From contig JAFGSC010000345.1 of NCBI GenBank assembly GCA_016934875.1, positions 1-5,423 of the forward strand: a stretch of 5,423 bases of DNA, written 5' to 3'. Position 1 is the first letter of the stretch. Each line of letters begins with the position of its first letter. The notes beneath the pieces are model-generated. The model was not told the DNA's origin. It did not search any database and saw only the letters and a list, made by a program, of their open reading frames with translations. Positions 1 to 5,408 of this stretch are shown here, in pieces. The position numbers and the translations under genes are program-made. Source of the stretch: Candidatus Atribacteria bacterium. Its GTDB lineage: Bacteria; Atribacterota; Phoenicimicrobiia; Phoenicimicrobiales; Stramentimicrobiaceae.

Positions 1-228
1 TTCATGGATCCACAATCCTTCAAATAAATCTTTTCGACCTTCAAAAAGATAATCCAATGTGGATACCATCAGTGACTTACCGAATCGCCAGGGACGGGAA
101 AGAAAATAAAACGCCTGTGGTGGACGAATGAGCTGATAAATATATTCCGTCTTATCCACATAGACAAAATTTCCCTGGCGCATTACTTCAAAATCCTGCA
201 CGCCAAGCGGTAAAAATTTTTCAGCCAT
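1..228 (-). CDS. AAA-ATPase-like protein (DUF1703/PF09820 type), N-terminal part, runs off left edge
   Basis: Only the first 76 codons are present; the gene continues beyond position 1. The start is the ATG at 226-228, preceded by a strong Shine-Dalgarno sequence. The protein opens with a stretch reading FLPLGVQDFEVMRQGNFVYV, then VDKTEYIYQLI, then SRPWRFGKSLMVSTL at about residues 44-58, which is the characteristic variant P-loop (SRPxRFGKSL) of the AAA-ATPase-like family PF09820. The Lys and Ser of the P-loop are intact, so ATP binding is expected. Full-length relatives are about 500 residues and usually end in a PD-(D/E)XK nuclease-like domain (PF08011), which would lie outside this window. 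The family is common and multi-copy in repeat-rich genomes, and its cellular role is not established. It is transcribed away from the rest of the window. Family assignment is confident; function is not. Confidence 0.9.
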   Translation of the reverse strand, partial: MAEKFLPLGVQDFEVMRQGNFVYVDKTEYIYQLIRPPQAFYFLSRPWRFGKSLMVSTLDYLFEGRKDLFEGLWIHE

Positions 229-232
229 GTTG

Positions 233-240
233 CTTCCTCT
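233..240 (-). promoter_or_regulatory. Ribosome binding site of the AAA-ATPase-like gene
   Basis: The minus strand reads AGAGGAAG, then CAAC, then the ATG. The AGAGGA core ends 6 bases from the start codon, a good match to the Shine-Dalgarno consensus that fixes the start at 228. No convincing -35/-10 pair is visible between here and 361. Confidence 0.75.
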
Positions 241-342
241 GAAAAGGGATTCTTAATTGAGAAGATATAAAGCCAGTGAGCTTTGCTGAATTTTTTATTC
301 ATCAAAAATTACAAAAATTAATTTACTTTTGCAAGGGAATAA

Positions 343-585
343 TTGGCTTTTTCAATTTCTCCTTTAGGTGCTGGTTGCACTGATGTTGCTGATGACATCC
401 AGGGAGACTACTGGCTTCCCAACGGTAAATATATTCATATCGGCACGACTTATGTGCTTCGCTATGATGGTGTACCGATAGAATGGAATGGTGTGCTGCC
501 TGATATTCGAGCTCCTCAAACAAAAGAAGATATTGACCATGGAAGGGATAAGCAGTTGGAATATGCAATTGGATTGTTGAGGTGA
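343..585 (+). pseudogene. C-terminal remnant of an S41-family peptidase (copy 1)
   Basis: The open frame encodes 80 residues from a TTG codon. Residues from about position 362 on match the last 74 residues of the second remnant at 1498-1842 at 65 of 74 positions. The recognisable S41 (tail-specific/tricorn-type protease) tail includes IHIGTTYVLRYDG, PIEWNGVLPDIRAPQ and, at the end, GRDKQLEYAIGLLR. The match to copy 2 stops abruptly at 362, inside the conserved T-LG-G stretch. The catalytic Ser segment and everything upstream (PDZ and N-terminal regions, signal peptide) are absent, and the first six residues look unrelated. A weak AAGGG lies 5 bases before the TTG, so a short peptide could be made. 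An active protease is not possible from this fragment, so I treat it as a truncated gene. Confidence 0.75.
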
Positions 586-626
586 TCGTTTGAATGATTC
601 TCGATTTGTGGCGAATTAAACGATGT
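362..626 (+). repeat. Direct repeat, left copy (S41 peptidase tail plus 3' flank)
   Basis: This aligns without gaps to 1619-1883 at a constant offset of 1257. I count about 27 mismatches in 265 bases, or about 90% identity by eye. The match starts sharply at 362, runs through the stop codon at 583-585 and a further 41 bases, then decays to about 60% identity that can still be followed, with short gaps, to roughly 680. Many coding-part differences are synonymous. Confidence 0.85.
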
Positions 627-870
627 CGAAAATGGAAATGAAAATGTAAAGAATCCCGCAGTAGGAAGAAGGAATATGAGATCATCGTTATTCCTGTTGG
701 AATTCACATAGAATTCAATCCAATTATATTGGTGATTGAAATAAATTACTTCTATTGAGCAGCAATATCTCAAAATCAATTAAAATATAGGCAAGGTCAA
801 CATAATACATAGTTTGCTATTCTGAATTAAAAGTAGTTACTGGAATTAAATTCATCGATAAACTCCTTAA
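586..870. other. Intergenic region between S41 remnant 1 and the toxin gene
   Basis: The first 40 bases belong to the direct repeat, and weaker similarity to the region after 1883 continues to about 680. The rest contains no gene I can support: open frames here are antisense or lack motifs and ribosome sites. There is a small imperfect hairpin at 716-738 (CCAAT, TAT, ATTGG core) without a following T-run. No clear terminator for the leftward toxin operon is seen after its stop at 871. Confidence 0.5.
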
Positions 871-1185
871 CTAAAGCCCAAGCCACAGTCGAACAGATTT
901 TTCTACTGCAGCCAGTTGTTCAGATGAAAGATCACCTAATTTTCTCATTAGTTTTGCCTTTGGAATCGTAACCAGGCTTTGAGTATCAAAGACACCAGGG
1001 CGCAAAAAGCGAGCTTCAATACGAACTTCAAATCGTGAATTTCGAGGACTGGTTGTGTGGGGGATAACACTAATTAAAGCACGATCTTGATCCTCAAATG
1101 GAACACTCAGGATAAGACAGGGTCGAACTTTCGCAGCCAGACCAAGATCGACGAGCCAAACTTCACCACGGTTGGGAGCTATCAT
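871..1185 (-). CDS. mazF: MazF/PemK-family mRNA-interferase toxin
   Basis: The 104-residue length is typical of the family. In order it shows the N-terminal strand GEVWLVDLG (residues about 7-15), KVRPCLIL (19-26; the usual K-x-RP-x-(I/L) strand with the conserved Arg), the PHTTSPR loop in the position of the family's T-S motif (42-48), FDTQSLVTIPKAKL (66-79) containing the conserved Q and the D-x-x-x-L-type strand, then the terminal helix LGDLSSEQLAAVEKSVRLWLGL. Family members fold as an SH3-like dimer and cut mRNA or other RNA at short motifs in the cytoplasm, blocking growth when free of antitoxin. The start is the ATG at 1183-1185, with a modest AGAGAA 7 bases upstream. The gene begins 23 bases before the antitoxin stop codon, so translation is probably coupled. 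No truncation or missing key residue is evident. The family call is very secure; RNA cleavage specificity cannot be read from the sequence. Confidence 0.93.
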   Translation of the reverse strand: MIAPNRGEVWLVDLGLAAKVRPCLILSVPFEDQDRALISVIPHTTSPRNSRFEVRIEARFLRPGVFDTQSLVTIPKAKLMRKLGDLSSEQLAAVEKSVRLWLGL

Positions 1186-1369
1186 TTTGGGATTCTCTTC
1201 GATCGAGTTCTAAGAAAAGCACATTGGCATTGAATACCAGTTGTTCCTCGGAAAGAGGAGGCAAGTCGAATTTAAGGCTACGTCGTATGATCTGGTATAC
1301 CAGCTCTCGTTTTTCAAGCTCTGGTAATAATTCATACGATCTAAGAATTTTTTTAACTGCTATCGTCAT
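1163..1369 (-). CDS. Antitoxin of the MazF-family toxin
   Basis: This 68-residue protein lies immediately upstream of the toxin and overlaps it by 23 bases, the classic antitoxin-first order. The N-terminal half (about residues 1-33, VKKILRSYELLPELEKRELV then IIRRSL) is helical and charged. The C-terminal half carries DLPPLSEEQLVFNANVLFLE followed by LDRRE, a motif I know from short antitoxins paired with MazF/PemK toxins in cyanobacteria and related phyla. It is not the AbrB-type swapped hairpin of E. coli MazE. By analogy the acidic C-terminal part should bind and inhibit the toxin, while the N-terminal part may bind the operon promoter. The start is the ATG at 1367-1369; no good ribosome site precedes it, but there is no better start. 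Confidence comes mostly from gene order and the C-terminal motif. Confidence 0.82.
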   Translation of the reverse strand: MTIAVKKILRSYELLPELEKRELVYQIIRRSLKFDLPPLSEEQLVFNANVLFLELDRRESQNDSSQPW

Positions 1370-1406
1370 CGTTCAATGAGTCTAATAATTTGTTATAAAT
1401 AAGATT

Positions 1407-1424
1407 CGAAAATGCTCTTTTTCG
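1407..1424. promoter_or_regulatory. Candidate operator: inverted repeat just inside the toxin-antitoxin leader
   Basis: A 6-base perfect inverted repeat, CGAAAA and TTTTCG, is separated by TGCTCT. It overlaps or lies just downstream of the predicted transcription start at about 1427, a reasonable place for antitoxin binding. The repeat is short and AT-rich, so chance is a real alternative. Confidence 0.3.
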
Positions 1425-1433
1425 TTTCTTTTG

Positions 1434-1462
1434 AATATAAAGAATTTTTAGAGTGATGTCAA
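1434..1462 (-). promoter_or_regulatory. Sigma70-type promoter of the toxin-antitoxin operon
   Basis: On the minus strand a perfect -35 box TTGACA (1457-1462) and a -10 box TATATT (1434-1439, 5 of 6 matches) are separated by exactly 17 bases. Transcription would begin near 1427, giving a leader of about 58 bases before the antitoxin ATG. Position, orientation and spacing all fit. Toxin-antitoxin promoters of this class are usually repressed by their own antitoxin or complex. Confidence 0.72.
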
Positions 1463-1476
1463 GCTAAAAATTTGAC
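1458..1476. promoter_or_regulatory. Candidate operator: inverted repeat over the -35 box
   Basis: GTCAA (1458-1462) and TTGAC (1472-1476) form a 5-base inverted repeat with a 9-base spacer. One arm lies within the -35 box of the antitoxin promoter; the other lies within the -35 element of a weaker divergent promoter candidate. A repressor bound here could control both, but the arms are short. Confidence 0.3.
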
Positions 1477-1500
1477 GTAACAAAGATTCGCAAATAGATT
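1472..1500 (+). promoter_or_regulatory. Weak divergent promoter candidate facing the S41 remnant
   Basis: The plus strand has TTGACG (1472-1477, 5 of 6), a 17-base spacer, and TAGATT (1495-1500, 4 of 6). A transcript would begin near 1507 and run through remnant 2. It could equally be a chance match in AT-rich DNA, because the S41 homology begins at almost the same place. Confidence 0.3.
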
Positions 1501-1842
1501 TCAATCAGCTATACCAATCCTATTGTCATATTAATCAATGGCGCCAGCATGAGTGGCGCTGAGTTGTTCCCTGAAGTAATGAATCAGTTGTCGAATGTCA
1601 CTGTTGTTGGCGATACCACTTTAGGAGGCGGTTGCAATGATGTTGCCGATGACATCCAGGGAGACTACTGGCTTCCCAGCAGTAAATATATTCATATCGG
1701 CACGACTTATGTGCTTCGTTTTGACGGTGAACCAATAGAATGGAATGGCGTTCTGCCTGATATTCGAGTTCCTCAGTCAAAAGAGGATATTGACCAGGGA
1801 AGGGATAAGCAGTTGGAATATGCGATTGGGTTGTTGAGGTGA
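1498..1842 (+). pseudogene. C-terminal remnant of an S41-family peptidase (copy 2, longer)
   Basis: The frame is open from just after a TAG at 1495-1497 to the TGA at 1840-1842. The first ATG is at 1549, but clear S41 homology begins before it, with YTNPIVILINGASMSGAELF encoded from 1510. That matches the family's core strand followed by the catalytic-Ser turn (S-x-x-E). It continues with VTVVGDTTLGGG and the tail IHIGTTYVLRFDG, GVLPDIRVPQ and GRDKQLEYAIGLLR. S41 enzymes are usually 350-700 residues and periplasmic or secreted, cutting protein C-termini or peptides. Here the N-terminal domains, signal peptide and upstream catalytic parts are missing, and no Shine-Dalgarno precedes the ATG. 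I read it as a 5'-truncated gene fragment. The predicted catalytic Ser survives, unlike in copy 1. Confidence 0.8.
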
Positions 1843-1883
1843 TCGTTTGAATGGTTATTGATTGATGGCGAATTGAACGATGT
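1619..1883 (+). repeat. Direct repeat, right copy (S41 peptidase tail plus 3' flank)
   Basis: This is the partner of 362-626, in the same orientation, about 90% identical without gaps. Together the two copies bracket the toxin-antitoxin operon in a unit with a 1257-base period. Confidence 0.85.
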
Positions 1884-2196
1884 GATTGATAGAAAGCAAA
1901 GTGTCAAGTATCTCTCTGTTGGATTAGGTGAAACAGGAGATTGAGCTATAAGAAATTATCTAAGAAATACTAATGCTGCTTTGAGCAGATTGATAGGGAA
2001 AAAAATATTTGCTTAACATTTGGAATCTCATGTGTTGCAAAAAAAGCGGTCAAAAAATTTAGAAACAAAATTCATAGAGCATTTGTCAACTGTGTAGCAT
2101 TTTAAATTTATCAAATATAAAATAATAAATCTTAAAATTGAAAAAACATAAGCGTATTCTATCCCATAGTTGTTAATTAATTTTAATATCAAAGAT
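1843..2196. other. Gene-free region after S41 remnant 2
   Basis: The first 41 bases belong to the direct repeat, with weaker similarity to the region after 626 continuing to about 1943. A short hairpin at 1976-1988 (CTGCT, TTG, AGCAG) has no adjacent T-run on its downstream side in either direction. Composition drops to strongly AT-rich from about 1990. I see no credible gene, RNA or terminator here. Confidence 0.5.
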
Positions 2197-2859
2197 TTAA
2201 AATCTTCCAAAAATTAGAAGAATAATACCAATCAATAAAATAAAAAGACCGAATAGAAATATAAATAAAGTAGGTTTACCTGTATCTTTAAAAGCTACTT
2301 TGAAGGACCAAGTACCATTAGGGCCATAATCCACTCTATATAATATGAAACCTATAATACCGAGACTTATAAAAATTAGATATATTCCCATATTAAATAA
2401 TGAAGCATCACTCTTATTTAGTATCAAGATAGATTCCTCTACAAAAAAAGTCGGTTTAAAAATAAAGTCACCAAAGCTATAAAAGGAAATTTTGCAATTG
2501 TAATATCCAGGCTTTGTTCCAAAAACAATAGTATAATCAATCTTTACACCTATAGAAGTATGTTTGTAAACTGAGTTTCTATAAACACGTGTGAATATAA
2601 ATTCTGGTTTCTCTAATTCTAAGATAGGAGGACTGACTACAATCGTACTAATACGCCTTGACAATGAAAAGTAATCAGAAAAGTAGTTTTGTTCTAAACC
2701 TTCTCTTACAATATTATATCTCTCCCCAGGTGTTTTAGCACATTTAATTGTTAAACAAACAAAGATAGCGAAAATAAAAGAAATAAAAAGTTTTGTTACG
2801 AGCGAACTGACTTTTCCTCGGAAAAAATTTATAATTTCAGAATATGATATACTGTTCAT
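2197..2859 (-). CDS. Unknown membrane protein with three predicted transmembrane segments
   Basis: I do not recognise this 220-residue protein. Hydrophobic segments lie at about residues 22-40, 157-174 and 197-217. Basic residues before the first segment (RGKVSSLVTK) and between the second and third (KVAFKDTGK) suggest the N-terminus is cytoplasmic, residues about 41-156 are outside, and the C-terminus ends at or just beyond the outer face. The outside region looks beta-rich (ISTIVVSPPILE, VKIDYTIVFG, YYNCKISFYSF). The LTIKC sequence at residues 36-40 is not a lipobox because Lys precedes the Cys. The start is the ATG at 2857-2859, without a clear ribosome site. It is in the same direction as the 730-aa gene upstream but 203 bases away, so co-transcription is possible and unproven. 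Base composition is very AT-rich (about 22% G+C in places). A real gene is likely given its length in AT-rich DNA and the coherent membrane topology. Confidence 0.75.
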   Translation of the reverse strand: MNSISYSEIINFFRGKVSSLVTKLFISFIFAIFVCLTIKCAKTPGERYNIVREGLEQNYFSDYFSLSRRISTIVVSPPILELEKPEFIFTRVYRNSVYKHTSIGVKIDYTIVFGTKPGYYNCKISFYSFGDFIFKPTFFVEESILILNKSDASLFNMGIYLIFISLGIIGFILYRVDYGPNGTWSFKVAFKDTGKPTLFIFLFGLFILLIGIILLIFGRF

Positions 2860-2968
2860 ATATGTTTATCTATTTTTTTTAGTTATGCAAACTAATACAA
2901 TTTATTTTATAAAGCTGATTATTTTGTTTCTATCATTGTAAAATTTTATCAAAGATACCATTAGTTTA

Positions 2969-3062
2969 CTTGTGTAGTGTCCAAGCCGATTAAGCTAAGT
3001 GCTTATTTTCTTGACCTTTTTCAACGCCTAGACTAATTGATCAAATAAACACTCCTGTACAA
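2969..3062. other. Possible insertion-sequence end or remnant between the two right-hand genes
   Basis: This segment is less AT-rich than its flanks. On the minus strand a short open stretch encodes GVEKGQENKHLA before a TAA at 2990-2992. Beyond it lies CTTGGACACTACACAAG, which resembles an IS terminal sequence. The other edge reads TTGTACAGGAGTGTT on the minus strand, an imperfect counterpart to TTGTGTAGTGTCC at the left edge. The coding piece is only 16 codons from stop to stop, so this is a guess from general appearance. Confidence 0.2.
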
Positions 3063-5255
3063 TTAAGATTGCAAGGATTTTAAAGCCTCTTGGTAAATAT
3101 TATTAAAGTCAATTTTTACTCCCCCTATTACATATCCGTCTTTAGTTGTCCTTAATCGACCTTCGAATAGCCAACGCAACTCATCAACTAATGGTTCTTT
3201 TACTAGATGTTTATTTGTATAAGCCATTATATAGATCAATATCGATGTGATCTCTGGATCTCTTATTAAATCCACAAACCTTTGTATTCGAGGAACATGT
3301 GGTATTCGAGTATTGAGTAACATTTCACCCACACTTTCGCCAATTGGTAAAATCTTATTTTGCCACTCGGTTGTTGAAAAATAAGTTTTAATATGATCAA
3401 AATCTTCATCTGTTAGATCCGCCAAAGAAAGCAACTCATGATAGGAACCGCTATTTTTCTTAGCAGTAATAATAATTTTTCCATTCTTCTTTGTAAAATC
3501 CAATTCTGTAAGTTCGTCTAATGATTTAATCGATGTTTCTATAATTTCTCCTTCGATCTCACGAGTGAGCAGGCGAAGTGGACGACCTGGCTCTAACATA
3601 ATATTGATAGCCTCTTTATAGGCGGCGTGACTTTTTGATGCAATTAAAACACGAAGCTTATATCCTTCCATCAAATCGGTAACAGGGGTTTTTTTATATA
3701 AATTAGCAGCAGCATTAAGCAAATCAACTCCTATCAAACTTAGCCCCCCGATATGAAGATACATATTCTCTTCCTTAGTAAAAACAAATTCCTTCAATAA
3801 ATCGATTATCTCATGTAACTTTTTAATCATACCTTCTTCATCACTATTTAATGGCAGCTTAATTTCACTATATTGATTAAGTAATTCACTAATATTTTCT
3901 TTTGTATTGGGATATTTTTGCCAAAGTGCTAAAATCTTAACTATCCAATTATGAATTTTGACGAATTCATCCGCTTTAAGTATCTCACTGAATGAGCCCA
4001 CAATCCTCCAATAATTAGCCGACCTTATACCAAGCTGCTCTTGTGAAAGTATTCTCGAAATAAAATCTTGATCAATTTTTTGAGCTTTGTTCAAATACTC
4101 CCTAGATTTTTCATTTGAGTTCAATCGGTCAAAAAGTGAAGGTGGTCTTTTTTCTTTTGGTAAAGCCCAAAACTCTCCCCTTGCATAAGCGGAAATTGCA
4201 GCTTTAATAAATTCTTGCTCCTCAATTGCTTTTAATGCCTGAAAAATAGTTTCATTTTTAACTTCTGATTCGCCTTTACTCAATTCTTGAATTTTTGTTC
4301 TTAATCCGAGCATGAAACACTTTTCAAATGCACGTTCCTTTTCTTCCCTCAAACTTGATGATCTACTATATTCTGGGTCACTTAGTAATTCGAATTCTTC
4401 TTTTGTTAAAACAGTCTGGATAACCGTTGGCAACAGTTTGCCTTCTTTGAAATCTTTAACTATCTGTGAAAAACGACTCTTTGCAGAAACCTCAAAACCT
4501 TGTTGTGCTAGTTTGATCTCATTTTGGTAACTTTGATAAACTTCTAATACGGCAAGCATCAAATATGGATCTGGTAACGCATTAGGTTTTGTCTCTATAC
4601 AATATGATAAATCTGCTCGACGTTCTTGAATTGCCTCAGATGTTGGATTATTAGGTAGTGATAATCCTGATAAAAGTGATCGGATATATTTATCTGAAAC
4701 TCTCGCTTGGTAAATAGATGACGTATCCTTGCTCAGGTTATCCCACCAATAAGAAATAAGTGATGAAAACGTGGTTTCTGCGTTACACCTTAAAGAAAGA
4801 GCAAAATGCTGCTTAGAATCTTTGACTTTACCCTCATTTAATAATCTAATTCCTTCATTTATTAAATGGTTTACTAAAGGTTCTAATTCTTGTTCTTTTA
4901 TCCAATTATTATCAACGACTAACCTTAAAAGCTCACGAGATGCCCATGGATGAATATATTTAGCTATTCCTTCTCTTGGATCGACTGCAATTAGAAATGC
5001 ATTTGTTAACAAAAAATAGTAAGGTTCTATCTCTACCTGATCAAGTGATCTTTTTTTAACTTTGAATACAATATTTGTATGTAATAGATTGGTTGGTGCA
5101 ATTCCTTGCTCAAGGAGATTCTTTGAGATTTTTTTCCAAGCGTCCAATCGTTTTAATTCGACCCACTTATCGTATAATTTAGCATCGTTTTCACTAGTTA
5201 AAAAGATAGATGGCCAACCACGCAAAAATGAATCTAGTAACAAAGTATAATCCAA
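3063..5255 (-). CDS. Large unknown cytosolic, mostly helical protein (730 aa from TTG)
   Basis: I do not recognise a domain family. There is no signal peptide and no membrane segment. A TPR-like helix pair is suggested at about residues 127-158 (NEGIRLLNEGKVKDSKQHF), and most of residues 105-555 read as amphipathic helices rich in Lys and Glu, as in repeat-helix scaffold proteins. Residues about 555-600 look like a small beta region (EGEIIETSI, NGKIIITAKK). The C-terminal 120 residues return to helices and end with a short hairpin (TTKDGYVIGGVKIDF) and a final helix. No Walker A, nuclease, protease or HTH motif is obvious. The given start is TTG at 5253-5255, the only usual start codon in the open frame, with no good ribosome site. 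The frame stays open and looks coding to 5357, so the real N-terminus may lie further upstream or the gene may be damaged. It is followed in the same direction by the three-segment membrane protein. Confidence 0.82.
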   Translation of the reverse strand: MDYTLLLDSFLRGWPSIFLTSENDAKLYDKWVELKRLDAWKKISKNLLEQGIAPTNLLHTNIVFKVKKRSLDQVEIEPYYFLLTNAFLIAVDPREGIAKYIHPWASRELLRLVVDNNWIKEQELEPLVNHLINEGIRLLNEGKVKDSKQHFALSLRCNAETTFSSLISYWWDNLSKDTSSIYQARVSDKYIRSLLSGLSLPNNPTSEAIQERRADLSYCIETKPNALPDPYLMLAVLEVYQSYQNEIKLAQQGFEVSAKSRFSQIVKDFKEGKLLPTVIQTVLTKEEFELLSDPEYSRSSSLREEKERAFEKCFMLGLRTKIQELSKGESEVKNETIFQALKAIEEQEFIKAAISAYARGEFWALPKEKRPPSLFDRLNSNEKSREYLNKAQKIDQDFISRILSQEQLGIRSANYWRIVGSFSEILKADEFVKIHNWIVKILALWQKYPNTKENISELLNQYSEIKLPLNSDEEGMIKKLHEIIDLLKEFVFTKEENMYLHIGGLSLIGVDLLNAAANLYKKTPVTDLMEGYKLRVLIASKSHAAYKEAINIMLEPGRPLRLLTREIEGEIIETSIKSLDELTELDFTKKNGKIIITAKKNSGSYHELLSLADLTDEDFDHIKTYFSTTEWQNKILPIGESVGEMLLNTRIPHVPRIQRFVDLIRDPEITSILIYIMAYTNKHLVKEPLVDELRWLFEGRLRTTKDGYVIGGVKIDFNNIYQEALKSLQS

Positions 5256-5357
5256 ATTACCAGCTAGCCCAGCTTCTTTGTCATGTTCTTCAAGTCTTTT
5301 AAGTTCAAAATCTGTTCTTTGAATCCATCTGTTATCATGGTATATTATTGTACTACT
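5256..5357 (-). other. Probable coding extension upstream of the TTG start of the large gene
   Basis: The same frame continues without stop for 34 codons from the TAA at 5358-5360. It encodes a charged, protein-like stretch including NRWIQRTDFELKRLEEHD just before the TTG. In the 28 codons from 5339 to 5256, only 4 third positions are G or C (14%). The alternative frame starting at the ATG at 5336-5338 has 14 of 24 (58%). Low third-position G+C fits the downstream gene (about 29% in its first 42 codons). There is no ATG, GTG or TTG in this extension, so either a rare start (ATT or ATA) is used, or the original start was lost by frameshift or truncation. Confidence 0.5.
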
Positions 5358-5399
5358 TTATTTATACAGAGTATTTAATTTTAACCATAGTCCCGTAAG

Positions 5400-5408
5400 T
5401 TATCCACA
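5400..5408 (+). promoter_or_regulatory. Consensus DnaA box at right edge
   Basis: TTATCCACA is a perfect match to the DnaA box consensus TTATNCACA. It is followed by a second TCCACA 8 bases after the first, giving a small tandem (TCCACAAG then TCCACAGC). A single box occurs by chance often enough, and the window ends 15 bases later, so its role cannot be judged. A second perfect match at 152-160 lies inside the AAA-ATPase coding sequence and encodes part of its conserved VDKT stretch. Confidence 0.3.

Noticed and set aside
36..40. Lipoprotein signal at residues 36-40 (LTIKC) of the 220-aa membrane protein (these numbers are residues, not bases)
   Set aside because: Lys at the position before Cys is not accepted in a lipobox; an uncleaved membrane anchor is the simpler reading.
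152..160. Perfect DnaA-box match TTATCCACA
   Set aside because: It is inside the AAA-ATPase coding sequence and is explained by the codons for the conserved Val-Asp-Lys-Thr stretch.
269..284. Hairpin AAAGC-CAGTGA-GCTTT followed a few bases later by TTTTTT on the plus strand, terminator-like
   Set aside because: The stem is only 5 bases, the T-run starts 6 bases after it, and no rightward gene lies upstream that would need a terminator.
716..738. Nested inverted repeat around CCAAT-TAT-ATTGG as a possible terminator for the toxin operon
   Set aside because: It lies about 130 bases past the toxin stop, has a bulge, and has no downstream T-run on the minus strand.
1976..1988. CTGCT-TTG-AGCAG hairpin
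   Set aside because: The stem is 5 bases and there is no T-run on the downstream side in either orientation; chance is sufficient.
2028..2210. 60-codon leftward open frame overlapping the end of the membrane-protein gene
   Set aside because: It starts at a TTG inside the upstream gene, has no ribosome site, and consists of AT-rich random-looking residues. Open frames of this size are expected by chance in such DNA.
2991..3009. TAAGC-TAAGT-GCTTA hairpin followed by TTTT, terminator-like on the plus strand
   Set aside because: The stem is short and AT-rich, and both flanking genes run leftward, so no rightward transcript needs to end here. On the minus strand no T-run follows.
5315..5338. Alternative start of the large gene at the ATG at 5336-5338
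   Set aside because: This ATG is in a different frame, meets a TAG after 24 codons, and has third-position composition unlike the gene downstream.
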